12,246 nucleotides of DNA, taken from positions 1 through 12,246 of the forward strand of contig DCMK01000021.1 of the NCBI GenBank assembly GCA_002321395.1, written 5' to 3'. The notes under the pieces are model-generated. The model saw only the letters and a program-made list of their open reading frames with translations. It made no database searches and was not told the origin of the DNA. This document shows, one piece after another, positions 1 through 6,065 of this stretch (positions are counted from its first letter, which is position 1; each line of letters opens with the position of its first letter). This DNA comes from Caryophanales bacterium UBA1624. GTDB taxonomy: Bacteria > Bacillota_I > Bacilli_A > RFN20 > CAG-826. Made by a program: the position numbers and the translations under genes.

Positions 1-838
1 AAAGTGGCATGGCCGTCTCCGGGACGGCGGTGCCTTCGATCGAGGAGATGAGCTCCCCGTCGAAGAACCAATCCACGCGCTTCTGATGCGTCAAGGGGAA
101 GTCGGTGTACCAATCGAAGGTGTAGGTGTGGAATTCCCCGTCGTTGATGTAGGAACGGGAGGAGAGGTCGACATTGTTGGTCTGCTTGTCGGTGTGGGTG
201 GTCCAGGTGGTGCACCATTCCGAGGAGTATTGTCCCTCCCCGCCGAGCTCGATGTCGATCTCGTTCTGGGAAGTGGCTTCGTTGCCGGTTTTGGAATAGT
301 AGGTCCACATCGCCGTGACCGCGCCCTGGCGAGGCATGGCCTTCATCTTGATCTCATAACGGCCCGGGTAGAGGAACTTCTTGCTCATGATGCAAGCCCC
401 TTCCGGCTTCACCATCCCCGATTTCGCTTTGGCCAAGTCCTGATCTTTGCAATAGGAGCCGCGGGCGCGCACCCCAAGATAGGTTTTGCCCCCGTCTTTG
501 ACGTAGAAAAGGTTGCGCGACCTCACCCCGTTGTGCCAGTCGGAAGCCCCTCCGGCGTCCCAATACCCATCGAGGGCCCACCAGTTTTCGTCTTTCAGCG
601 AGCCCGAGGAGAAGTCCTCTTCGATCTCAACCTCGCTCCCGGATTCGAACCCGACCCGGTTCTCCACGTCCGCATAATAGGCCGTTCCATCGAACGTCTT
701 GGGCTGGACCAAAGACGCATCGCCCTGCTTGGAATCGCCCTTCTTCGAATCGCCCCCAGGCCCCGGATTGCCTTGGCAACCCGACAAAAGCAGGGGAAAT
801 AAGGTCAAAAGCGGTAGCACCATCGCGTTTTTCTTCAT
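1..838 (-). CDS. GH16 endo-beta-glucanase lipoprotein, lichenase-like active site (C-terminus off left edge)
   Basis: Translating the minus strand from the ATG at 838-836 gives 279 residues with no stop before the window edge. An AAGGAG Shine-Dalgarno lies at 854-849, 10 nt upstream. The N-terminus is a lipoprotein signal (MKKNAMVLPLL...LLLSGC) with lipidated Cys21, then a short Gly/Asp/Ser/Lys linker and directly a catalytic domain. GH16 is recognised from the active-site motif NEIDIELGG with E193-I-D195-I-E197 (nucleophile, assisting Asp and acid/base in this family) and from downstream FHTYTFDW and VDWFFDGELI, the usual strands after the active site. Spacing E-x-D-x-E, without an inserted Met, is the lichenase/carrageenase-like form rather than the laminarinase form. 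It should hydrolyse internal beta-glucan bonds at the outer face of the membrane. No carbohydrate-binding module is seen in the visible part. It is transcribed divergently from the transporter operon and shares its control region. Family is firm; exact substrate (1,3-1,4 versus 1,3 glucan) is not. Confidence 0.88.
   Translation of the reverse strand, partial: MKKNAMVLPLLTLFPLLLSGCQGNPGPGGDSKKGDSKQGDASLVQPKTFDGTAYYADVENRVGFESGSEVEIEEDFSSGSLKDENWWALDGYWDAGGASDWHNGVRSRNLFYVKDGGKTYLGVRARGSYCKDQDLAKAKSGMVKPEGACIMSKKFLYPGRYEIKMKAMPRQGAVTAMWTYYSKTGNEATSQNEIDIELGGEGQYSSEWCTTWTTHTDKQTNNVDLSSRSYINDGEFHTYTFDWYTDFPLTHQKRVDWFFDGELISSIEGTAVPETAMPL
719..754 (-). repeat. 15-nt tandem repeat coding the GH16 lipoprotein linker
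   Basis: On the plus strand, units ATCGCCCTGCTTGGA (719-733) and ATCGCCCTTCTTCGA (734-748) are followed by a partial third unit, ATCGCC. They encode a GDSK(K/Q)-type repeat just after the lipidated Cys, which serves as a flexible hydrophilic tether. The period is a multiple of three, so copy-number change would alter linker length without a frameshift. Confidence 0.75.
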
Positions 839-852
839 GAATTCGGTTCTCC

Positions 853-871
853 TTAGAAATCGGTTTCCTAA
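853..871. promoter_or_regulatory. LacI-family-like operator, GH16 side
   Basis: The imperfect palindrome TTAGAAATCGGTTTCCTAA has core GAAATCGGTTTC (856-867) with a central CpG, the usual shape of a LacI/GalR-family operator. Read on the minus strand, the 12-nt core is identical to the core of the second site at 985-1003. The centre (861/862) lies about 9 nt downstream of the predicted minus-strand start point, like lac O1, and the site touches the Shine-Dalgarno of the GH16 gene. The repressor itself is not in the window. The site is read directly; the repressor family is inferred. Confidence 0.7.
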
Positions 872-876
872 ACAAA

Positions 877-905
877 AATCTATCATTGACCCCAAAGAAT
901 TTCAA
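877..905 (-). promoter_or_regulatory. Sigma-A-type promoter for the GH16 gene
   Basis: On the minus strand, TTGAAA (905-900) is followed after exactly 17 bp by TAGATT (882-877). The -35 matches consensus at five of six positions and the -10 at four of six. The expected start point, near 870, falls inside the operator at 853-871. Confidence 0.55.
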
Positions 906-945
906 TCTCTACATCCATATATTTGAAAGCCCTTCCACAAAATGA

Positions 946-974
946 TTGACCAAAGTTGGGCCGCTCCGTAGAAT
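946..974 (+). promoter_or_regulatory. Sigma-A-type promoter for the transporter/glucanase operon
   Basis: TTGACC (946-951) and TAGAAT (969-974) are separated by exactly 17 bp; each matches consensus at about five of six positions. The expected start near 981 lies immediately before the operator at 985-1003, giving a leader of about 50 nt. It is probably the main promoter for everything from 1032 onwards, since no other convincing promoter or terminator is seen between the genes. Confidence 0.65.
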
Positions 975-984
975 AAACGTAAGC

Positions 985-1003
985 TAAGAAACCGATTTCC
1001 TAA
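985..1003. promoter_or_regulatory. LacI-family-like operator, transporter side
   Basis: TAAGAAACCGATTTCCTAA matches the site at 853-871 at 16 of 19 positions on the same strand and has a CpG-centred core GAAACCGATTTC (988-999). The centre (993/994) is about 12-13 nt downstream of the predicted start point and 132 bp from the centre of the other site. This placement is typical for steric repression of initiation. It implies coordinated control of both divergent transcripts by one regulator, presumably induced by an oligosaccharide. Confidence 0.72.
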
Positions 1004-1031
1004 AGTTCGGCTTCGGAAGGAAAAAAACGAT

Positions 1032-2492
1032 ATGAACCAAAAAAAGAAGACCCTCCGCACCATCTCCGGATTGGCCCTTGCCTGCCTTTTGGCCAGTTGC
1101 GGTGAAGGCGGGGGAGAGTCCGCTTCCCGCCAGCCAGGCGGGGATGGCAGCTCCGAGATTTGGATCTGCGTCTATGACGGCGGCTATGGCCGGGCCTGGA
1201 TCGATAACATGGCCGCTTCCTTCACCCAGAAGACCGGCATCAGCGTCCACGTCGACTGCGACTCTACCGTCCTCGACCGCATCGAGACCAATCTGAAGAA
1301 CGGCGGGGACTACGACATCTATATGTCCCATGACATCAACTGGAGGAACTACGCCGCCCAAGGTTGGCTCGCTCCCCTCGACGATGTCTATTCCGCCAAA
1401 GTCGAAGGGGAGGATATCACCTTCGAGCAGAAGCTCATCCCCAGCGCGGCGGAGAACTCCAAGTTCAGCGTCGGCGGGGAAGAGCATTACTACAAAGTCT
1501 GCTACACCCAAGGCGCCGGGGGCTTCGTCTACAACATGGACATGTTTGAGGAGAACAATTGGTCCGTTCCCGAAACCTACGCGGATCTGGTCAACCTTTG
1601 CAAGACCATCGTCGACGCCAAATTGACCAACTCCGCCCATAAGAAAGTCGTTCCCTTCGCTTGGAGCGGAGCCGACCGCCAATATTATTGGGATTACCCC
1701 GTCTTTGAGTGGTGGGCCCAAATGGCCGGCCTGGATAAGATCAACACTATCCTCGAATACAAAGGCCCGACCGGGCAATACGCCGATGGCTACGAGATGT
1801 ACAACCCCGCCACCTATTACAAAGAATTCAACGACGCCTACAAGATGTGGTGGGACCTGATCGCCAATAACTCCGCCAATTCCACCTCCACCTCCCGCTC
1901 CGACAACGTCGGGAAGATGAAGATGGCCTTCGTCAACGGGGAGGCCGCGATGATCCCCTATGCCCAATGGGCCAAGTTCGAGCTCGAATTCACCAACGAC
2001 GGCCAGCCCTTGGACTTCAAATACGGCATGATGAAGACCCCGAAGGTCAGCGCCGAGGCGCAGGATTACAACTATCTCGTCGGCTTCGGCGACTCCGTCG
2101 TCGTCCCCTCCAAATCCCCCAACATCGAGCTGGCCAAGAAATTCATCTCCTACATGGCGACGAATTCTTCTTGCCACGACTTCGTCCGCGACGCCGAAGG
2201 GGCTTTCCTCGCCTTCGACTACACGAACATCGACCTCTCCGATTTGGAAGCCAACGATCCCTATATCCGCTCGATCCATGAAAAGCTCTCGACGAGGAAT
2301 TTCTCCTTGGTCTCGCAGAACCCCATCACCTATCTGACCACCAACAAGGTCATGCCGTGGGTCAACAACGACTACTATTACCAAAAAGCCGCTTCCGACC
2401 CCGCGGGCAACACCGCCGAGGCCGTCGGCAACAAAGTCTACCAGGCCGCCAAATCGGGCTGGGCCAGCTGGCTGCACACCGCCGGGCTATAA
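1032..2492 (+). CDS. ABC transporter substrate-binding lipoprotein (family 1, oligosaccharide)
   Basis: The protein has 486 residues. It is the extracellular sugar-binding subunit of an ABC importer, tethered to the membrane by lipidated Cys23 (ACLLASC lipobox after MNQKKKTLRTISGLAL). A GGAAGG Shine-Dalgarno (1015-1020) supports the ATG. The fold signature is that of family 1 (MalE/UgpB) binding proteins: an N-terminal strand IWICVYDGG, then DYDIYMSHDINW, the hinge segment GFVYNMDMFEENNWSVPETYADL, the late VNGEAAMIPYAQWAKFE segment and VVVPSKSPNIELAKKFISYM. The mature protein is rich in Trp and Tyr (YYWDYPVFEWW, KMWWDLI), which suits stacking against a sugar chain. It is first in the operon and 9 nt before the first permease. 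Ligand is inferred from the neighbouring glucanases to be a beta-gluco-oligosaccharide; the sequence alone cannot give linkage or chain length. Confidence 0.9.
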   Translation: MNQKKKTLRTISGLALACLLASCGEGGGESASRQPGGDGSSEIWICVYDGGYGRAWIDNMAASFTQKTGISVHVDCDSTVLDRIETNLKNGGDYDIYMSHDINWRNYAAQGWLAPLDDVYSAKVEGEDITFEQKLIPSAAENSKFSVGGEEHYYKVCYTQGAGGFVYNMDMFEENNWSVPETYADLVNLCKTIVDAKLTNSAHKKVVPFAWSGADRQYYWDYPVFEWWAQMAGLDKINTILEYKGPTGQYADGYEMYNPATYYKEFNDAYKMWWDLIANNSANSTSTSRSDNVGKMKMAFVNGEAAMIPYAQWAKFELEFTNDGQPLDFKYGMMKTPKVSAEAQDYNYLVGFGDSVVVPSKSPNIELAKKFISYMATNSSCHDFVRDAEGAFLAFDYTNIDLSDLEANDPYIRSIHEKLSTRNFSLVSQNPITYLTTNKVMPWVNNDYYYQKAASDPAGNTAEAVGNKVYQAAKSGWASWLHTAGL

Positions 2493-2501
2493 GGCAGAAG
2501 C

Positions 2502-3476
2502 ATGGTTTCGGTCCTTTCTAGAAACGGAAAGCAGACGAAAAGGAGGAAGTCCAACCATTGGGCGACCTACCTTTTCATTTTCTTGATGCTCCTTTACCCC
2601 GTCGCCCATTTCTGCCTGATGTGGTTCGGGGTCAACATTAATTCGATCCTTTTGGCCTTCAAACGCCCCAACGACAACGGCGTTTTGGTCTGGAGCCTCT
2701 CCCTTTGGGATGGCTCCTCCTCCTGGTGGGACGCCCTCTTCTACAACTTCAAAACCCTGTTCATGGGCTTCTCCGACATCAACCAATACCCCATCTACCT
2801 CAACTCGATGATGTACTTCGTCATCTCCTGCCTCATCACCCTGCCGATCTCCTTCTTCTTCAGTTACTTCGTCTTTCAGAAGATCGCCGGCAGCGCTTTC
2901 TACAAAGTCATCTTCTACCTCCCTTCGATCCTGCCTTTGCTGATCCTTTGCATGGCCTACAAATACTCCCTTTCCCCCGGCGGGCTGATCCCTGGGATGC
3001 TGGAGGCCATGGGGATCCCCTGCGAGGATTTCTTCGCCGACCTGTTCATCTCCACGGCCTCAAAGCAGTGGATGGTGTGGCTGTTCTGCATCTGGGCCGG
3101 CATCGGATACGACGTCATCCTGCTCACCGCGGGCATGTCGCGCATCCCCCGTGACATCCTGGAATCCTGCAAAATGGATGGGGTAAACCCCTTCCGGGAG
3201 TTCTTCCGCATCATCGTCCCCTTGACCTGGCCGACGTTCACCACCCTCTTCATCTTCGGCATGATGTCGGTGTTCAACGTCACCTTCCAGCCCTTCTTCC
3301 TGACCGCGGTGGACAAAGACACGGAGACCATCGGCCTGTATATCTACAACGCCTCCCGGGGCACCGGCCTCCATGAGCCGGCCACCCTCGGCTTATTCTG
3401 CTCTTTGGTGGGGGCCCCCATCATCCTCGGGGCCAGAAGCCTGCTCAACCGCTGCTTCAAAAACGTGGGGTTCTGA
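2502..3476 (+). CDS. ABC sugar transporter permease, MalF/UgpA type
   Basis: This 324-residue inner-membrane protein is one half of the transport channel. A basic N-terminus (RNGKQTKRRKSNHW) precedes the first membrane helix (about 21-41). Further hydrophobic segments lie near 104-125, 135-155, 190-212, 243-262 and 296-312, giving six helices. The EAA loop that docks on the ATPase is visible at about 221-241 as ESCKMDGVNPFREFFRIIVP, with the diagnostic D-G and terminal P; the usual EAA is ESC here. The start ATG is preceded by a weak AAGG (2491-2494) that overlaps the upstream stop codon, so translation is probably coupled. The next permease starts 3 nt after its stop. Confidence 0.9.
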   Translation: MVSVLSRNGKQTKRRKSNHWATYLFIFLMLLYPVAHFCLMWFGVNINSILLAFKRPNDNGVLVWSLSLWDGSSSWWDALFYNFKTLFMGFSDINQYPIYLNSMMYFVISCLITLPISFFFSYFVFQKIAGSAFYKVIFYLPSILPLLILCMAYKYSLSPGGLIPGMLEAMGIPCEDFFADLFISTASKQWMVWLFCIWAGIGYDVILLTAGMSRIPRDILESCKMDGVNPFREFFRIIVPLTWPTFTTLFIFGMMSVFNVTFQPFFLTAVDKDTETIGLYIYNASRGTGLHEPATLGLFCSLVGAPIILGARSLLNRCFKNVGF

Positions 3477-3479
3477 TTT

Positions 3480-4430
3480 ATGACCGGCGCAACTTATTCC
3501 CTTTTGAAAGCCCTGCAGAAGAAATCCGACGCCCGCAAAGCGGAGGCCTATTCGCGCAAGCACGACATCCTCTATAAACGCCACGGCGGGGAAAAGGCCC
3601 TCTTCATCGTGATGGGGATCCTCTTCGCCCTGTTCGCCGTCTCTTTCATCTTGCCCTTCCTTTGGGTTCTGATGAATTCCTTCAAGACCACCAAAGGCTT
3701 CGCCTCCGACTCCCTCTGCTGGCCCGACCCCTTCCGCTTCGAGAACTACAAAGACGCCTTCCTCTTCTCCAACGCCGCCACCGGGAACTTCAATTTCCTG
3801 CAGATGCTCGGGATGTCGGTGCTGGTGGCGGGAGGGGGCACCTTAGCCACCGTCCTCACCTCCTCCTGCGCCGCCTGGGTCGTCGCCAAATATCGATTCC
3901 CCGGGCGCAACGTGATCTTCGGGGTCGTCATCTTCTCCTTGATCGTCCCGATCGTCGGGGCCCTTCCTTCCCAAATCCAGCTGATGCGCTCGCTTCATCT
4001 GACCGACACGGTCATCGGCTGCATCTTCCTGTATTCTGGGGGCTTCGGCAGCAACTTCCTCCTCCTCTATTCCTTCTTCAAGAACCTCTCCTGGACCTAC
4101 GTCGAAGCCGCCAAGATCGACGGCGCCAGCGACTTCCGCATCTTCGTCCAGATCATCCTCCCCATGGCCAAGGGGCCGATGGTCGCGGTCACCATCTTGA
4201 CCCTCATCGGGCTCTGGAACGATTACCTGACCCCCTCCATCTACCTGCCCAAAAAGCCAACGATCGCCTATGGCATCTACCTGATGCAGTCGACGATGGT
4301 GGACACGAAAGGGCAATACCCCCTCTTCTTCGCGACCATCGTTTTGACGATGATCCCCATCATCCTCGTCTTCGTCCTGTTCAACAAAACCATCATGGAG
4401 AACACCTCCGTGGGCGGATTGAAAGGCTGA
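3480..4430 (+). CDS. ABC sugar transporter permease, MalG/UgpE type
   Basis: This 316-residue protein is the second channel subunit of the importer. It has a long charged cytoplasmic N-terminus (about 1-38), then a helix at about 40-62 ending in the family motif FLWVLMNSFKTT. Further helices lie near 110-134, 144-162, 177-200, 232-250 and 284-303. The ATPase-docking loop is a textbook EAA motif, VEAAKIDGASDFRIFVQIILP, at about 208-228. The C-terminal NTSVGGLKG ending is also typical of the family. The ATG comes 3 nt after the previous stop and lacks a strong Shine-Dalgarno, so translation is likely coupled. No ATP-binding subunit follows; in Gram-positive CUT1 systems a shared MsmX/UgpC-type ATPase is often encoded elsewhere. 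Confidence 0.92.
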   Translation: MTGATYSLLKALQKKSDARKAEAYSRKHDILYKRHGGEKALFIVMGILFALFAVSFILPFLWVLMNSFKTTKGFASDSLCWPDPFRFENYKDAFLFSNAATGNFNFLQMLGMSVLVAGGGTLATVLTSSCAAWVVAKYRFPGRNVIFGVVIFSLIVPIVGALPSQIQLMRSLHLTDTVIGCIFLYSGGFGSNFLLLYSFFKNLSWTYVEAAKIDGASDFRIFVQIILPMAKGPMVAVTILTLIGLWNDYLTPSIYLPKKPTIAYGIYLMQSTMVDTKGQYPLFFATIVLTMIPIILVFVLFNKTIMENTSVGGLKG

Positions 4431-4464
4431 TCGGCCCCCGTGGCCAAAAAAATACGCAAAAGGG

Positions 4465-4471
4465 AAAGGAG
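4465..4471 (+). promoter_or_regulatory. Shine-Dalgarno that decides the start of the 4482 lipoprotein
   Basis: AAAGGAG lies 10 nt before ATG 4482. A GTG at 4440 is in frame and would add 14 residues, but those are highly charged (KKIRKRERSS) and would bury the lipoprotein signal, and no ribosome site precedes it. ATG 4482 is therefore the better start. Confidence 0.85.
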
Positions 4472-4481
4472 TAGTGCATCA

Positions 4482-5981
4482 ATGAAAATCAAAACCCTAT
4501 TGCTACTAAGCGCCAGCGCCTTGCTGCTGGCCTCTTGCTCCGGAGGGGAGAACCCCTCCGCCAGCCAGACCCCATCCTCCGAACCGGAAGCTTCCCTTCC
4601 AAAGCAAAGCGAATCCGATGAAGGCCCCTCTTCCAGCCAGGCTCCCGAGAGCTCGGAAGCCCTTCCCTCCGAATCCTCGGAGAGGACGGAAGAATCCAGC
4701 CTCCCCGCCCCGGCGGAGAAGCCGAACCTCTTCTATCAAGAAGGCGACGTCCGCGCGGGGACCGGCGAGACCGAGATGAAAGCCGGGCAGCTCGCTTGGT
4801 GGGCCGGCGACGGGGGATCGGTCTCCTCTTTGGAGAAAGAAGAGGGCGGGTACGCCCTCCATTACGCCGCCGCCGGAGCCTGGTATGGCGTCCAAGTCTT
4901 CTATAAGCTCCCTTATTCGCAGACGGGCGACAACTACCACATCGAGCTCACCTTCCATAGCGACGTCGCCGGGACCTTCACGGTGAACTCGCAGACCATC
5001 ACCGTCGAGGCGGACAAGGACTTCGCCTATCAGGCGGACTATTCCTGCTCCTCCAGCACCGTCCTGTCCATCCAGCTCGGCGTCAACGGCGGCGGGCTGA
5101 TGGGCGGGAGCCTCCTCCGCTTCAGCACCCCGGTCATCACCGATCTCTCCGACGCCGTCTATCATCCCGTCTCCTTCTCCGTCAACGAAAGCAAAGTGAA
5201 GGAAATCCTCGTCAAAGACGGGAAAACCGTCACCGCCCCGAAAGATCCCGAAGCCCCCGAGGGGAAAGTCTTCGCCGGATGGTATGCCGGGGAGGAGAAA
5301 TACAGCCCCGACCAAGCCATCGCCTCAAGCAAGGAATACGTGGCCACCTTCGCCGATGCCTCTTCCTCGAAAACGGTCACCTTCAAAACCGCGGACGGGG
5401 AAGTCCTCAAGCAAGTCCAAGTCGCCCAGGGGGAGACTCTCACCAAGCCCACCGACATCAGCATCTTCGCCTATGACATCGTCTCCTGGGCGAAGGAAAG
5501 CGGCGAAACCTACGACTTCTCTTCTCCGGTCAACGGGGATCTGACCCTCATCGCCAAGACCCAGATCGCCCCCTCTACCTGGTTCAATTCAAACGATACC
5601 GGATGGATTATCCCCTCCATCAACACCCGGATCAACGAGGATGGCTCCTACGAAGTCTATGACCTCGCCCCCTTCGCCTCCGGATCCAGCCCATACTTCG
5701 CCCAAGTGAATTTCTCCCCCATCCCCGCGGTGGCCGGGAAGAGCTATGAGATTTCCTTCGAATACAAAATCAACGGCGAAGGCGGGGATGTCCAAATCTT
5801 CGATGGCGTGACCGTCGGAAGCTTGGTCGCCCTGAGCGCCACAGCCGAGTACAAATCCGTCACCATCCCCTTCGCCCAAGCCCTCTCCGAGGGCAGCAAG
5901 CTCACCTTCGAGCTCGGCGCCGTATCCGGGGTTGAGAAGATCGATTTCTTCGTCCGGAACGTCTCCCTCATCGAAAAGTAA
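4482..5981 (+). CDS. Non-catalytic glycan-binding lipoprotein: CBM - two Flg_new repeats - CBM
   Basis: This 499-residue surface lipoprotein (LLASC lipobox, lipidated Cys19) shows no recognisable enzyme domain. In order: a Ser/Glu/Pro-rich linker (about 20-80); a beta-sandwich-like module resembling CBM4/CBM9-type folds (about 80-220; LAWWAGDGGS, WYGVQVFYKLPY, SDVAGTFTVN, LSIQLGV); two InlB/Listeria-Bacteroides-type repeats (Flg_new), about 228-291 with GKVFAGWYAGEEKY and about 297-360 with VTFKTADGEVLKQVQVAQGE; and a second beta-sandwich module (about 363-497; SYEISFEYKI, KIDFFVRNVSLIEK). The first module and first repeat align with the same regions of the GH16 protein starting at 10613. The likely role is to hold glucan or its fragments next to the enzymes and the importer. 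It lies 51 nt after the permease genes. Domain names are by pattern; binding specificity is unknown. Confidence 0.75.
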   Translation: MKIKTLLLLSASALLLASCSGGENPSASQTPSSEPEASLPKQSESDEGPSSSQAPESSEALPSESSERTEESSLPAPAEKPNLFYQEGDVRAGTGETEMKAGQLAWWAGDGGSVSSLEKEEGGYALHYAAAGAWYGVQVFYKLPYSQTGDNYHIELTFHSDVAGTFTVNSQTITVEADKDFAYQADYSCSSSTVLSIQLGVNGGGLMGGSLLRFSTPVITDLSDAVYHPVSFSVNESKVKEILVKDGKTVTAPKDPEAPEGKVFAGWYAGEEKYSPDQAIASSKEYVATFADASSSKTVTFKTADGEVLKQVQVAQGETLTKPTDISIFAYDIVSWAKESGETYDFSSPVNGDLTLIAKTQIAPSTWFNSNDTGWIIPSINTRINEDGSYEVYDLAPFASGSSPYFAQVNFSPIPAVAGKSYEISFEYKINGEGGDVQIFDGVTVGSLVALSATAEYKSVTIPFAQALSEGSKLTFELGAVSGVEKIDFFVRNVSLIEK

Positions 5982-5988
5982 CGCGAAA

Positions 5989-6045
5989 GGCCCTCCTATG
6001 AGGGCCCTTCTTGGAGCGAAGGAGATTGCTCCAAGAAGGGCTTTC
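5989..6045 (+). other. Intercistronic RNA hairpins with two mutually exclusive folds
   Basis: Fold A pairs GGCCCTC (5989-5995) with GAGGGCC (6000-6006) around a CTAT loop. Fold B pairs 6000-6017 with 6028-6045 (18 bp including two G-U pairs, 10-nt loop), with perfect inner arms CCCTTCTTGGAGC and GCTCCAAGAAGGG. Fold B uses bases 6000-6006 that fold A also needs. No T-run follows; the next bases are GGGCCGAAAGG and then A-rich. It is therefore not a standard intrinsic terminator. An mRNA stability or processing element between 5981 and 6066 is more likely. The downstream Shine-Dalgarno (AAAGG, 6052-6056) stays outside both stems. Confidence 0.7.
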
Positions 6046-6065
6046 GGGCCGAAAGGAAAAAAAAC

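Noticed and set aside
86..802. Plus-strand open frame of 238 codons at the left end
   Set aside because: The opposite strand encodes a GH16 lipoprotein with signal, lipobox and EIDIE active site over the same bases; the plus-strand translation has no recognisable features.
924..937. Possible catabolite-repression (cre) site TGAAAGCCCTTCCA between the divergent promoters
   Set aside because: It matches the cre consensus except that the central CG, the most constrained part, is CC. One partial match in AT-rich intergenic DNA is not enough.
984..2477. Long open frame on the minus strand opposite the substrate-binding gene (497 codons)
   Set aside because: It is an exact antisense shadow of a well-supported gene. 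Its translation is Gly/Val/Asp-rich with no family motif, as expected from opposite-strand reading of GC-rich codons.
4433..4445. Small GGCC/GGCC stem after the second permease gene
   Set aside because: Only 4 bp of stem, no T-run, and easily due to chance in GC-rich DNA.
4440..4481. GTG start at 4440 for the binding lipoprotein
   Set aside because: It adds a charged 14-residue stretch before the lipoprotein signal and has no Shine-Dalgarno, whereas ATG 4482 has AAAGGAG at good spacing.
5989..6045. Intrinsic terminator ending the first half of the operon
   Set aside because: The stem is strong but is followed by GGGCC and an A-rich stretch rather than a T-run on the plus strand, and the reverse orientation also lacks one.
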